Assembly: GCF_002119665.1 (NCBI RefSeq)
Contig: NZ_CP021111.1
Location: forward strand, 1,302,001 to 1,366,000
From: Bordetella genomosp. 13
Lineage (GTDB): Bacteria > Pseudomonadota > Gammaproteobacteria > Burkholderiales > Burkholderiaceae_B
Direction of reading: 5' to 3'
Length of the DNA stretch: 64,000 nt
Shown: piece after piece, positions 36,229-49,000 of the stretch
How the letters are laid out: every line of letters starts with the position of its first letter
Numbering within the stretch: the stretch's first letter is position 1
Made by a program: the position numbers and the translations under genes
Notes under the pieces: generated by a model
Database searches by the model: none
Told to the model about the DNA's origin: nothing
What the model saw: only the letters and a program-made list of their open reading frames with translations

Positions 36229-36920
36229 TGCCCGCTTTTACGCTTTACTGCCTGCCCTGCGCCGGCGCCAGCGCCACGATGTATCAGCGCTGGCGCCGCC
36301 AGGTGCCGTCCTGGCTGGCCATCGAACCGGTGGAGCTGCCTGGGCGGGGCAGGAGGCTGAACGAAGCGCCGATCGCGCGCATGGATGCGCTGGTCGATGC
36401 GCTGGCTCCCGAATGGTTGGGCCGGCTGCAGACGCCGTACGCGCTGCTGGGCATGAGCATGGGCGCGCTGATCGCATACGAGTTCGCGCTGCTCGCGGCG
36501 CGCGGCGGGCGCCCGCCGCAGGCCCTGTTCGTCGCGGCCAGCGCCGCGCCGGGCACGCGGGAAGACGCGGCACGGGCAGCGCTGGAAAGCGAGGCCGAAC
36601 TGATCGCCGAAATGCGGGCACTGGGCGGAACCTCCGAGGCGGTGTTCGCCGAGCCCGAGTTGCTTGGGCCGGCGCTTGCCGCGCTGAAGGCCGACTTCCG
36701 CGTGTGCGCCAGCGCGCGGGCAGCCTTGGGTCCGGCGCTCGACTGCCCGATGCACGTGTACGGCGGACGCGAGGACCGGATTTCGCAGTCGCAATTATTG
36801 GCATGGCAGCACGCCACCACATCCACCTGTACGCTCACCTGGTTGGCGGGCGGACATTTCTTCATGCGCGAGCAGGAAAGCGATTTCCTGCGGCACGTCG
36901 TGACTGCCATCGGGCTATAG
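36228..36920 (+). CDS. Type II thioesterase
   Basis: A 230-residue alpha/beta hydrolase of the NRPS/PKS external thioesterase group, which removes wrong acyl groups from carrier proteins. LYCLPCAGASATMYQRW is the oxyanion-hole start, the nucleophile is Ser in GMSMGALIAYEFA, then VYGGREDRI with the Asp and LAGGHFFM with the catalytic His. It starts in the TGATG overlap with mbtH. It is not the chain-releasing domain, which should be at the end of the last NRPS beyond the window. Confidence 0.92.
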   Translation: MPAFTLYCLPCAGASATMYQRWRRQVPSWLAIEPVELPGRGRRLNEAPIARMDALVDALAPEWLGRLQTPYALLGMSMGALIAYEFALLAARGGRPPQALFVAASAAPGTREDAARAALESEAELIAEMRALGGTSEAVFAEPELLGPALAALKADFRVCASARAALGPALDCPMHVYGGREDRISQSQLLAWQHATTSTCTLTWLAGGHFFMREQESDFLRHVVTAIGL

Positions 36921-36953
36921 CTGTTCCGATCGCATTCCGGCGGCTTTACCGGG

Positions 36954-37949
36954 ATGAAAGCGATGGACCAAGCGGTGTTGCGGGTTGCGTCTTGCCCCCC
37001 CAAGAGCGGGCCTGACGATTCGTTGTTGCCCCTGTTGTTCGAGCCGGCCTATGCGGGCCAGAGCCTGGTCGATGCATTCGACGCGCTGGCGCCTCGGATC
37101 GCCGACGTGCTGCCGGAGGTGGGCGGCGTGCTGCTGAGGGGATTTGCCGTGCCCGATGTCGAACGCTTCCGCGCCTTCGCGGCCGCCTTCGGCGATCCTC
37201 TGCTGTCGTACGAATTCGGCTCCACTCCGCGCAGCACGGTGTCGGCCGGCATCTATACCTCCACCGAATACCCCGCCCACCAGCACATTCCCCTGCACAA
37301 CGAGCAGGCCTATACACGCGAGTGGCCGATGCGCATCTGGTTCCATTGCGTGACGGCCGCCGCCGAGGGCGGGCAGACCCCGATCGCGGACAGCCGGGCC
37401 ATCTATCGGCAAATGCCCGACGCCATACGCGAGCGCTTCGCGCAGGGCCTGATCTACGTCCGCAACTATGGCAACGGACTGGACGTGCCGTGGCAGGACG
37501 TCTTCAACACGGAGGACCCCGCCGCGGTGGAGGCGTACTGCGCGCCGCGCGGCATCACGTGCGAGTGGAAGGACGACGGCGAACTGCGCACCACGCAGCA
37601 CTGCCAGGGCGTGGCACGCCACCCCGATACCGGCGATCACGTGTGGTTCAACCAGGCCCATCTGTTCCACGTGTCGAACCTTGCGCCTGAAGTGCGGGAG
37701 TCGCTGGAAGATGCGGTGGGCGTGGAGAATCTGCCCCGCAATGTGCTGTATGCCGACGGCGCGCCCATTCCCGATGCCGACCTCGACACCGTGCGCCGGC
37801 TCCTGCAGGAACAGACGATCGTCTTCGATTGGCGCGCGGGCGACGTCCTCATGCTGGACAACATGCTGGCCGCCCATGCGCGCACGCCATTCAGCGGAGC
37901 GCGCAAGGTCGTGGTCGCCATGGCCCGCTCCTACGCCGGATCGGCCTGA
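36954..37949 (+). CDS. TauD/TfdA family iron(II)/2-oxoglutarate dioxygenase, SyrP-like aspartate beta-hydroxylase (stand-alone)
   Basis: A 331-residue non-haem iron oxygenase. The facial triad is visible as H-N-E in IPLHNEQAYTREWP (HxE) and the distal His in LMLDNMLAAHARTP, followed by the 2-oxoglutarate Arg in SGARKVVVAMARS. The wider sequence (GGVLLRGFAVPD, GGQTPIADSRAIY, HVWFNQAHLFHVS) is that of SyrP-like enzymes that hydroxylate aspartate on a carrier domain. In related siderophore clusters such free enzymes work with a degenerate condensation or interface domain, and NRPS2 here has one. It resembles the domain fused to NRPS1 but is a separate copy. The start could also be the ATG at 36963. 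Confidence 0.88.
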   Translation: MKAMDQAVLRVASCPPKSGPDDSLLPLLFEPAYAGQSLVDAFDALAPRIADVLPEVGGVLLRGFAVPDVERFRAFAAAFGDPLLSYEFGSTPRSTVSAGIYTSTEYPAHQHIPLHNEQAYTREWPMRIWFHCVTAAAEGGQTPIADSRAIYRQMPDAIRERFAQGLIYVRNYGNGLDVPWQDVFNTEDPAAVEAYCAPRGITCEWKDDGELRTTQHCQGVARHPDTGDHVWFNQAHLFHVSNLAPEVRESLEDAVGVENLPRNVLYADGAPIPDADLDTVRRLLQEQTIVFDWRAGDVLMLDNMLAAHARTPFSGARKVVVAMARSYAGSA

Positions 37950-38040
37950 TGCGGCGCTGAACCGCGGCTGGCGCGCGGCGCCGGCCCTATCTCTCTTCCC
38001 TACATGACCCTTGCGCCGCGTGCGCCTGGAGGAAGTCCCG

Positions 38041-40056
38041 ATGTCGAATCTCGTCCAATGCCTGCGCCAGCACGCTGCCCGCCAACCTGATCGCAGCGCC
38101 CTGGTCGTGCTGCAGGCGGGCACGCCCGTCGGCGAGTACACCTATGCCGAACTCGACGCGCGCGTCCGGGCGCTGGCAGCGTACCTGCAAGGTCGCTATG
38201 CGCCGGGCGACCGTGTCCTGCTGCTGATGCATAGCGGCGCGGACTACGTGACCGCGTTCCTGGCCTGCCTGTACAGCGGCGTGATCGCCGTGCCCGCGTA
38301 TCCCCCGGCGGCCAATCGCGACCAGCGCGGCGGCAGGCTGGCCGCCATCGCGGCCGATGCCGAAGCGAGCGCGATACTGACCACGGCGGCTTTGGCGGCC
38401 CAGCATGCCGAGGCGCTCGCCGTGCTGGGCAGCGAACTGGTCGAGGTCGATGCGGTCGACCCCGCGGCGGCCGGCGCCTGGCGCGAGTATCGGCCCCAGG
38501 ACGATGACATCGCGTTCCTGCAGTACACCTCGGGGTCCACCGCCAACCCCAAGGGCGTGATGGTCAGTCACGGCAACCTGATGGCCAACGAGGTGGCCAT
38601 GCAGGAAGGATTGGGCGTGCGCGAGGACGACGTCTACGTCAACTGGCTGCCGCTTTATCACGACATGGGGCTGATCGGCGGACTGCTGCAGCCGCTGTAT
38701 CGCGGCATCCGCGTCGTGCTGATGCCGCCGCAGGATTTCCTGGAACGGCCGCTGCGCTGGCTGCAGGCGATCGCTCAGTACGGCGGCACGATCAGCGGGG
38801 GGCCCGACTTCGCGTTCAAGCTGTGCGCGGAGCGCGTGCGTCCCGAGCAGGCCGAGACGCTGGATCTGTCCAGCTGGCGGCTCGCCTTCTCGGGTTCGGA
38901 ACCCGTGCGGCACGCCACGCTGGAGGCCTTTGTCTCCGCGCTCGCACCCGCCCGCTTCGATCCCTCGGCCGTGTTTCCGTGCTATGGCCTGGCGGAGGGC
39001 ACGCTGTTCGTCACCGGCGCTGGCCGTGGGAATGGCATGACGGTGACATGGAGCGACGCGCAGGTGCTGGCGGGCGGACGCATCGAGCCGGCGACGCAGG
39101 CCAGCGTACAGGCCACGCCGCTGGTGTCGTGCGGCCGTACGGCGACGCATCATGCCGTACGCATCGTCGATCCCGAGAGCGGCAGTCCGCGCGGCGAAGG
39201 CGAGGTGGGCGAGATCCTGTTCAGCGGGCCCAGCGTGACGCACGGCTATTGGCGCAATCCCACGGCCACGGCCTCCGCCTTCGTCGACATCGAGGGTACG
39301 CGCTGGCTGCGCACCGGCGACCTGGGCGCGCTGCACGACGGCGCGCTGTACGTCGCCGGCCGCAGCAAGGACCTCATCATCGTGCGCGGACAGAATCTCT
39401 ACCCGCAGGACCTGGAGCAGGCGGTGGAGGATGAAGTGTCCAGCGTACGCAAGGGGCGCGTGATCGCCTTTGCCGCCAATGTGGACGGGGCCGAACGGAT
39501 CGGCGTCGCCGCGGAGATCGGGCGTACGACCCAGAAGACGCACGCGCCCGGCGAGATCGCGGCCGCCATCGGGCGCGCGGTGGCGCAGGCTTGCGGCGAG
39601 GTGGTACATGCCATCGTGCTGCTCAACCCCGGCGGCCTGCCCAAGACGTCCAGCGGCAAGCTGCAGCGCGCCGCCTGCCGCCAGGGCTGGCAAGAAGGCA
39701 CGCTGGACGCCTATGCGCAAGTGACCGAACAGGAATGGCTGGCCGCGCAGGCCCAGGACCATGCGCCGCCCGCCACCGACCTCGAGCGCAGTCTCGCCGA
39801 GGTCTGGGCCGAGGGGCTGGGCCTGTCTCGCGTCAGCGTGGTGGATCCGTTCTATGCGCTGGGAGGCACGTCGGTCAGTGCGACGCAGATCGCCGCGCTG
39901 GCGCACGAGCGTCACGGCCTGGACGTGCCGCTGCGCAGTTTCTTCGAGGGCGCGACGGTGCGCGAGCAGGCGCGGCTGCTGTCGGCCGCACCGCTGCGCA
40001 CGCAAAGCGAACAGGCCAGCGCCATCGACGAACTCCTGGACAAACTGGAGGCCTGA
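38041..40056 (+). CDS. Fatty acyl-AMP ligase with C-terminal acyl carrier domain (lipoinitiation)
   Basis: A 671-residue two-domain protein. Residues 1 to about 575 are a fatty acyl-AMP ligase: FLQYTSGSTANPKGVMVSHGNLMANE, WLPLYHDMGLIGGLLQPLYRG, SGGPDFAFKLC, CYGLAEGTLFVTG and GLPKTSSGKLQR. Residues about 585-665 are a carrier domain with the phosphopantetheine Ser in ALGGTSVSATQ. It should activate a fatty acid with ATP and load it on its own carrier arm for transfer to the first residue by the C1 domain of NRPS1. GGAGG precedes the start at 38041, and NRPS1 begins 4 nt after the stop. It gives the siderophore its lipid tail. Confidence 0.92.
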   Translation: MSNLVQCLRQHAARQPDRSALVVLQAGTPVGEYTYAELDARVRALAAYLQGRYAPGDRVLLLMHSGADYVTAFLACLYSGVIAVPAYPPAANRDQRGGRLAAIAADAEASAILTTAALAAQHAEALAVLGSELVEVDAVDPAAAGAWREYRPQDDDIAFLQYTSGSTANPKGVMVSHGNLMANEVAMQEGLGVREDDVYVNWLPLYHDMGLIGGLLQPLYRGIRVVLMPPQDFLERPLRWLQAIAQYGGTISGGPDFAFKLCAERVRPEQAETLDLSSWRLAFSGSEPVRHATLEAFVSALAPARFDPSAVFPCYGLAEGTLFVTGAGRGNGMTVTWSDAQVLAGGRIEPATQASVQATPLVSCGRTATHHAVRIVDPESGSPRGEGEVGEILFSGPSVTHGYWRNPTATASAFVDIEGTRWLRTGDLGALHDGALYVAGRSKDLIIVRGQNLYPQDLEQAVEDEVSSVRKGRVIAFAANVDGAERIGVAAEIGRTTQKTHAPGEIAAAIGRAVAQACGEVVHAIVLLNPGGLPKTSSGKLQRAACRQGWQEGTLDAYAQVTEQEWLAAQAQDHAPPATDLERSLAEVWAEGLGLSRVSVVDPFYALGGTSVSATQIAALAHERHGLDVPLRSFFEGATVREQARLLSAAPLRTQSEQASAIDELLDKLEA

Positions 40057-40060
40057 GGCC

Positions 40061-43000
40061 ATGGCGCAAGCTGCTTCCTTCGTCGCGCTGGCGGAGCGCT
40101 ACCAGGCCCTGCCGCCCGCGCGTAAAGCGCAGTTCCTGGAAGGACTGCGGGAACGCGGCATTCCGTTCCAGGCGCTGCCTGTCGTGCCGGCGCTGGAGCG
40201 CCGCCAACCGACGGGCGCCGGGCCGCTGGTGCTGCCGGCCGCGCCTTCGCAGCACGGCCTGTGGTTGTCGTGGCAGCTCGATCCCGACAGTCCGGCTTAC
40301 AACATGGCCGGCGTGCTGGACCTGGACGGCGCATTGGATCCCTTCGCGTTGCAGGCGGCGCTGGAAACGCTGGCACAGCGGCACGAGCCGCTGCGCACCA
40401 CCTTCGGCACGGACGAGGCGGGCATGCTGCGCCAGTATGTGCACGCCCGGACGGCGCCGCCGCTGCCGCTGAACGATCTGTCCATGCTGTCCACCGACGA
40501 GGCACGGCGCCAGGCCGACGTGCAATCGCGCGCGGACGCCGACCAGGCATTCGACCTGGCGCGCGGACCGCTGTGGCGCGTGCGCCTGCTGCGGCTCGCG
40601 CCCAGGCGTCACGAGCTCGTGCTGACGCTGCATCACATCATCTGCGACGGCGAGTCGATTCCCGTGCTCATGCGCGATCTTGCGCGGGCCTATGAGGCGG
40701 CGATACTCGGGCGGGCCGTCGTCGAGCCCGCGCCGCTGGCCGTGCAGGCCGGGGACTACGCCGCATGGCAGCAGGCATGGCTGGAGGCCGGCGAGGGGCG
40801 GCGGCAACTCGAGCATTGGCGCGCGCGCCTGGACGTCGCCGCCCCGCCCGCCGCGTTGCCGTTGGACCGGCCCCGGCAGGCGGGTCGTGGGGATGCAGCC
40901 GGCAGCCTGCGCGTGCAATGGCCGGAAGCGCTCAGCGAATCGTTGCGCGCGCTGGCACGTGCGCATTCGGTATCGACGTTCTGCGCGGTGCTGGCCGTGC
41001 TGAAGCTGGCGCTTTACCGGCTGGGTGGGCAGCGCGATGTGCCGGTCGGCGTGCCCATCGCGGATCGCGCCCGGCCGCAGACGCGCGACATGGTGGCGTA
41101 CCTGGTCAACGTGCAGGTGATGCGCGCGCCGCTGGACCCGCATGCGGGCTTCGACGCGCTGCTGGTCGCCGTGCGCGATGCGCTGGTGGACGGCATGCAG
41201 GCCGGCGACCTGCCGTTCCATCAGTTGGTGGAAGGTCTGGCGCCGGAGCGGCTGCCGGGATGCCATCCGCTGTTCCAGGTGAAGTGCACGGAGCAGCGCA
41301 ACGCCGGCCGCGAGCGGGAGATCGGGGCCGGTGAGTTGCGCATGCGGCTGCGTGAGCTGCCGGCAGCGCGCGCGCACTTCGATCTCAGCGTCGACGTATG
41401 CGACGAAGGCGCGATCACCCTGCACCTGGTCTACGCGAGCGAACTGTTCGAGGCCCGCACTATGACCCTGCTGGCGGAGCAGTTGGGCGCCATCGCGCAG
41501 TGGGTCACCCGCCATCCCGCGTTGCCGCTGCATCGAATGGACCTGGTCCGCTGCGCAGCGCCGGCCCAGGGCGAGGACATGGCGGTCCCCGCATCGGATG
41601 TGCTGTCCCTGTGGCGCGCGGGCGTGCTGCGCAGCGGAACCCAGGCGCGCGTGTACGACGAACCGGCCGGCGAGGCGCGCAGCCTGACCTTCGCCGACCT
41701 CGACGCGCGCAGCGACCGACTGGCCGAGCAGCTGCGACGTGACGGCGTGGGGCCCGAGCGCGTGGCGGCCGTCCAGGCGCCGCGCGGCATCGACATGGTG
41801 CTGGGCATGCTTGCGGTGCTGAAGGCGGGTGGCGTCTTCCTGCCGCTGGATCCGGCCTTGCCCGTCGAGCGGCTGCGGTATCAGCTCGAGGACAGCGGGG
41901 CATGCTGCGTGCTGGCCTCGACGCGGCCCGCGTACCTTGCCGGGTCGGCGGCATGGGTGCCGCTGGACGTCGAGCTCGACGGTCCGCCGGTGCGGCATGC
42001 CGGCGCGATTCCGCATGCCGCACAGGGCGCCTATCTGATCTACACCTCGGGTTCCACGGGGCGGCCCAAGGGCGTGCTCGTCTCGCATGGGGCGCTGGCC
42101 AATTACGTGCAGGCCGTGCTGCAACGGCTGGACCTGCCGGCGGACGCCAGCATGGCGATGGTGTCGACGGTGGCGGCCGACCTCGGCCACACCGTGCTGT
42201 TCGGCGCCCTGTGCTCGGGACGCTCGCTGCACCTGCTGTCGGCGGAACGCGCGTTCGATCCCGATGCCTTCGCCGAGTACATGGCCGAGTATCGCGTCGG
42301 CGTGCTGAAGATCGTGCCCAGCCACCTCCAATCGCTGCTGTCGGCCGGCCGCCCGCACGACGTGCTGCCCCGGACGGCGCTGGTGTTGGGCGGCGAGCCG
42401 ACATCGTGGCCGCTGCTGCAGCGCGTACGAGATCTCGCACCGCCATGCCGCGTCTTCAATCACTATGGGCCCACGGAGACCACCGTGGGTGCCCTGGCGC
42501 AGCCGGCCGACGGCGCGTGGGCCTGGAGCGCCAGCGTGCCCATGGGACGCGCCTTGGCGGGCCTGCAGGCGTGGGTGCTGGACGAGGATCTCAATCCCGT
42601 GCCGCTGGGCGGGACGGGCCAGCTGTACCTGGGCGGCGCAGGCGTGGCGCGCGGCTATGTAGGCAGGCCGTCGCTGACCGCCGAGCGCTTCGTGCCACAT
42701 CCGCTGGGCACGGGGGAACGTCTCTATCGAACGGGCGACCGGGTGCGCAGCCTGCCCGATGGCGCCTTCGAGTTCCTGGGCCGCGTCGATCATCAGGTGA
42801 AGATCCGCGGCTATCGCGTCGAGCCGCAGGAGATCGCGAATATGCTGCGCTCCCGCGAGGGCGTGAGGGCGGCCGAAGTGCTGGCCCGCGCCATGCCGGG
42901 CGATGACAGGCTGGCGCTGTGCGCGTACGTCGTGCTGGAAAGCGGAGCCGCCGCGGACGTGGACGCGCTGCGAACCTGGCTCGCGACCGTGGTGCCCGAC

Positions 43001-46000
43001 TACATGGTGCCCGCGCATTGGGCGGTGCTGCCGGCGCTGCCGCTGGGACCCAATGGCAAGATCGATCGCCGGGCGCTGCCAGCCATCGCGCCGACGACCG
43101 AGCGCATGGCGGACGGCGACGCGCCGCAGGGGCCGGTGGAGGAAATCCTGGCCGGCGTCTGGCGCCAGCTGCTCAAGGTCGAGCACGTCGGCCGGCACGA
43201 CAACTTCTTCGAACTGGGCGGCGATTCCATCATCAGCCTGCAGATCATCGCGCGCACGCGCAAACAGGGCTACAAGCTGTCGCCCAAGCAGGTGTTCGAA
43301 CACCAGACCATCGCGGCGCTGGCCGCCGTGGCCCAGCCGGTCGCCGCGGCCGCCCCGCCGGCCGGCGCACAACCGGCCGTTCAGCGCGCGATGGGGGCCG
43401 GCACGAACGTCGCGGCCGATACACCGCCGCTGCTGCCGCTGGCGCGCGCCTTCTTCGACGAGACGCCGGAGGCCGGCAGCCACTGGAATCAGGCGGTCAT
43501 GGTGGCGCCCGCCGCGCATCTGGATGCGCAGCGGCTGGAGCTGGCGCTGCAACGCGTGGTCGAGGCGCATCCCGCGCTGGCCCAGCCCTATGCCCCGGAC
43601 GGCCGGGCGGGCGCAGCGGCACGGCCTGCCGCGCCCATTCTGTGGCGGCGCGAGGCCGCCGGCGACGACGCGCTGGCCGTCTGCGAAGCCGCGCAACGCA
43701 GCCTGGATCTGTCTCGAGGCGTATTGCTGCGCGCCGTGCTCATCGAAGCAGGCGAATGCGCGCAGCGCCTGCTGCTCGTCGCGCATCACCTGGTGGTCGA
43801 TGGCGTCTCGTGGCGCATCCTGCTTGAGGATCTGGCACAGGCGTATCGCGCGCTGGCCGATGGGCGGCCCGTGGAACTGGCGCCGCGCGGATCGGACGCC
43901 TCGTCATGGGCCGCGCGCCTGGCCGAGATGGCGGCCGGCGAGCGGGGACGGGCGGAACTGCCGCACTGGCGGACGCTGGGCGCCGATCTGCCGCCGCTGC
44001 CCTGGGCCGACACTTCGGCGGCGCCGCGCCATGCCGAGGCAGCCCAGGCGCTGACCCTGCTGGATGCGGACGATACGCGCCGCCTGCTTGCCCTGGGCGC
44101 CCGCATGGGCGGCATGGATGCGGTGCTGCTGGCCGCGCTGGCGCGCGTGCTGGCGCGCTGGAGCGGCCAGCGGGCCTTTCTGCTGCGCCGCGAGGCCCAC
44201 GGCCGCGATGCCGCGTTCGAGGACCTGGACGTCAGCCGCACGCTGGGCTGGTTCACTGCCACCTATCCCTTCGTCCTTGCGGTGCGGGAAGGCTGGGCCG
44301 ACCAGGTGGCCGCCGTGCGCGATGCGGCGGCCGCGCTGCCGGCACAGGGCCTGCACTACGCGGCGCTGCGCCATCTTGGTCCGGAGCCGGTCAGGACGGC
44401 GCTGCGCGATGCTCGCCAGCCCGATCTCACCTTCAACTACCTGGGCCGCCTCGACGCCGGCGTGGGCGAGCAGTTCGATGCGGCCGGCTGGCGTCTGGTG
44501 GATGAACCCTGCGGCGCCACGCGCGCGCCGCAATCGCGCATGAGCACGCCGGTGACCATCGACGGCGCCGTCTATGGCGATGCGCTGCGCCTGACGTGGA
44601 CCTTCGACCGCCGGTGGCTGGCGCAGGATGTCGCGCAGTCGCTGGCAGGGCACTATGCCGAGACGCTGCGCGAGATGCTCGACGCCGCCGCGCCGACCGA
44701 ACGCTACGCGCTGGGCCCGATGCAGCAGGGCATGTTGTTCCACACGCTGATCGACGGCGGGGCAGGCGCCTACGTCAATCAGCTGCGCATCGATATCGAC
44801 GGACTCGACGCTGCCAGGCTGCGTGCCGCGTGGGAGCGGATGCTGGAGCGCCACGACATTCTGCGCACCGGTTTCGACACGGCCGGGGACGCGCCGCAGC
44901 AGGTCGTGGCGCCGGCCGCAAGCCTGCCGTGGCAGGAGTTCGACGCACGTGGATGGCCGGACGATGGCGCCATCGACGCGCTGGCCCTGGCGCAGCGCGA
45001 ACAGGTCTTCGTGCTGCATCAGCCGCCGCTGATGCGTGTGCTGCTGCTGCGCACGAGCGACGCACGGCACCATCTCGTCTGGACCTACCATCATCTGTTG
45101 CTGGACGGCTGGAGCACGTCGCAGCTGCTGGCCGAGCTGTTCACACTGTACGCCGACGCACAAGCGCTTGCGCAATGGCCGCCGGCTCCGCGGTACCGGG
45201 ATTACATCGACTGGCTCTCGCAGGCCGATGCCGAAGGCAGCCTGGCATTCTGGCGTGCGCAGCTGCACGCGGTCGAGGCCCCCACCTTGCTTGCTCCGCC
45301 TGCGGATAATGCAGCGATCGCATCGGCTGGGTTCGAGCCCGGCGTGCTGGCCGCCACGGTGCCCGCCGCATTGTTGGCACGGCTTCAGGCAGGCGCGCGG
45401 CGCCAGCGCGTGACGTTGAACACGCTGGTGCAGGGCGCATGGGCCTTGCTGCTGGCGCGCCATACCGGCCAACGGCAGGTGCTGTTCGGCGCCACCGTGT
45501 CGGGACGGCCGCAGGCGCTGCCCGACGCCGAGCGCATGCTGGGCCTGTTCATCAACACGCTGCCGGTGCGGGTCGACGTGGACGCCGCGCGAACATGCGG
45601 CGATTGGCTGCGCGAACTGCAGGCCTACAACCTTGCCGCGCGCGAGCATGAACACGTGCCGCTTTACCAGATACAGCGCCAGGCGGGGCATGCGGCGCTG
45701 TTCGACACCATCCTGGTGTTCGAGAACTATCCGGTAGACGCGGCGCTGCAATCCGAGGCGGTCGCTCGCATGGGGCTGCGTTTCGGCCAGCCGGTCAACC
45801 GTGAGCAGACCGCTTATCCGTTGACCGTCAGCGCCATCCTGGCCGGACAGGGCAGGCATGCCGCGCTGGGCGACGAAGCCGCGCTCACGATGCGCTACGG
45901 CTATGCGCGCCACGTTTTCGATGGCGCGCAGGTGCAGGCTCTGCACCGACGCCTTCAGGCGCTGCTGGAATCGCTGGCCGATGCCGCCCTGGCCGACTCG

Positions 46001-49000
46001 CCTGTCGCGCTGGATGCGGCGTGGCGCCAGCCGGACGACGAGCGCGCCTGGCTGGAGAATGTCGCGGGGGCAGCGGCGGACTATGGCGCGTACGTGCCCG
46101 TGCATCGCCAGTTCGAGGCGCAGGCGCGCATCCGGCCCGACGCCGTGGCCTTAGTCAGCGACGAGCGGACGCTCAGCTATGCGGACTTGAATCGTCGGGC
46201 CAACGCGCTGGCCTGGCGTCTGATGGCCCGAGGCGCCGGTCCCGACCGCCTGGTCGGCATCAGCGCCCGGCGCTCGCCCGAGATGGTGATCGGCCTGCTG
46301 GCCATCCTGAAGTCCGGAGCGGCCTATGTGCCGCTGGATCCGGACTATCCGCCCCAGCGCCTGGCCTACATGATGCAGGACAGCGGCGTGTCGCTGCTGG
46401 TGGCTCCTTCGGGATTGACGGACATGCTGGCCGTGCCGCCGGGTATCGAGGTGATCGAGCCCGACGACTCGCAGCGCGACGACGATCCGGCCGTGGCGCT
46501 CCATCCCGCCTCGCTGGCCTACGCCATCTACACGTCCGGCTCAACCGGGCAGCCCAAATGCGCCGCCAACCATCACCAGGCCTTGCACAATCGCCTGGCA
46601 TGGATGCAGCAGGCCTATCCCATCGCGCCCGGCGACGTGGTGCTGCAGAAGACGCCGTTCTCGTTCGACGTATCGGTGTGGGAGTTCTTCTGGCCGCTGT
46701 CGGTCGGCGCGCGGCTGGCGTTGGCCGCGCCCGGCGAGCATCGCGATCCTCGCCGGCTGGCGCGGCGCATCGTGGCGCAGGGCGTGACCACGCTGCACTT
46801 CGTGCCAGCCATGCTGCAGGAGTTCCTGGCCGACCCCGCGGCCCTCGAATGCAAGGGCCTGCGCCGCATCATCTGCAGCGGCGAGGCGCTGCCGGCGTCC
46901 GTGGCGCAGCGCGCCATGAGTCTGCTGCCTCAGGCCGCGCTGTACAACCTGTATGGTCCGACGGAAGCCGCCATCGACGTGACGCACTGGACCTGCGGAC
47001 CTGCCGATGTCGGCAGCGTGCCGATCGGCCGGGCGATCGGCAACATCACGCTGCGGATCCTCGATGCGGACCTGCACCCGGCGCCGCCGGGCACGGCCGG
47101 CGAACTGTATCTGGGCGGCGTGGGACTGGCCCGCGGCTATCACGCCCGTCCGGCCCTGACCGCGCAGCGCTTCGTGCCCGACCCGCTGGGCAAGGCGGGT
47201 GAACGCCTGTATCGCACGGGCGACCTGTGCCGCTGGCGCGCCGATGGCGCCGTCGAGTACCTCGGGCGGCTGGATCACCAGGTGAAGCTGCGTGGGCTGC
47301 GCGTGGAACTGGGCGAGATCGAGGCGCAGTTGCTGGGCCAGCCGCAGGTTCGCGAGGCCGTGGTCGTGGCGCGCGACGAGGCCGCCGGGCCGCGGCTGGT
47401 CGCGTACGTGGTGCCCCAGGCCGATGCCGCCACTCCCCTGGGACCGGCGTTGCGCGAGGCAATGTCGCGAGCGCTGCCGGACTTCATGGTGCCAGCCGTG
47501 TGGGTGGAACTGGAACGCCTGCCCCTGAGCCCCAATGGCAAGGTGGACCGCAAGGCCTTGCCCGCGCCGCAGGCTTCTGAGCCGGCCGGCGCACCGGCCG
47601 CGCCGCGCACCGACAATGAAAGGCGGCTGGCGGCGCTGTGGTGCGAGCTGCTCGGTATCGAAGCGGACCTCATCGGCCGCGATAGCCATTTCTTCGAGTG
47701 TGGCGGGCATTCCGTGCTGGCGATCCGGCTCGTCGCGCGACTGCGGCACTCGCTGGGCGATGCCGCGCCGGAACTGGCGGACGTCTTCACGCATCCGGTA
47801 CTGCACGCGCTGGCCGCGCACCTGGACCGCCTGGCGGCGCTGCCCGCCGGTCCGCGGCTGCCGGCGCTCGCGCCCGTGCCGCGCGGCGGCAGGCTGACGC
47901 TCTCGCTGGCGCAGGAGCGTCTGTGGCTGGTGGATCGCCTGGCGGGCGGCACGTCGGCCTACAACATGCCCGCCGCGCTGGCGCTGCGGGGACCGCTGGA
48001 TCCCGAGGCCGTGCAGGCCGCGCTGGATGCACTGCTGCGGCGACACGAGGTATTGCGCACTGGCTATCCCGAGGATCCGGAAGAGGGCGGCCCCATCGCG
48101 CTGGTGCACGAAGGGGCGCGGCTGGCATTGGAACGGGTCGACCTGTCCGACCTGCCGCAGGCCGAACGCGGCCAGCGGCTGGATGCGCTGCGGCTGGCGC
48201 ACGCCAGCGCGCGCTTCGACCTGGCCCGGGCGCCGCTGGCGCGCGCCACACTGGTGCGGCTGGGCATCGATGAGCACGTGCTGCTGTTCGCCATGCATCA
48301 CCTGGTGGCCGACGGCTGGTCGATCGGTGTGTTGATGCGCGACTTCGGCCAGGCTTACCGCGCCTGCGGCCGGGGAGGCGAGCCGGCATCGCAACCGGCG
48401 CCGGTCCAGTACGCCGACTACGCCGCCTGGCAGCGCCAGGTGCTGCGTGGCGAACGTCTGCGCGCGCTGACCGATTACTGGCGCGCACAGCTGCAAGGAC
48501 TGGATGCCCGTCCGCCGCTGGCGGGAGATCATCCGCGTCCGGCCGTGGCCGATACGCGCGGCGACGCCGTCGCGCTGCATCTGCCGGGCGCGCTCTGCGC
48601 ACGCCTGGACGCGCTGGCCCACGCCCGCGGCGCGACGCGCTTCATGGTCCTGAAGGCGGCGTTCGACGTACTGGCGCACCGCGTCAGCGGACGCGACGAC
48701 CTGGTGGTGGGCACCGACGTGGCGGGGCGCGACCAGCCTGCATTGCAGGACCTCGTCGGCTTCTTCGTCAACGTGGTCCCCCTACGCAGCCGCTGGCGCG
48801 CCGATGCCAGCTTCCTCGACCACCTGGATGCCGTGCGCGGCACGCTGCTGCAAGCCTATGCGCACGAGGCGCTGCCTTTCGACCGCATCGTCGACAGCGC
48901 GGCGGTGCCGCGCGACCGCCGCTGGAATCCGCTGGTGCAGTGGCTGTTCGTGATGCAGAACACGCCCGCCGGCGCCTTCGACATCCCGGGCCTGTCAGCC

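Noticed and set aside
39875..43789. A 1304-codon open frame on the minus strand opposite NRPS1, and several similar long antisense frames
   Set aside because: Arg/Gln/His-rich translations with no family resemblance, opposite fully conserved NRPS domains. They are high-GC codon shadows.
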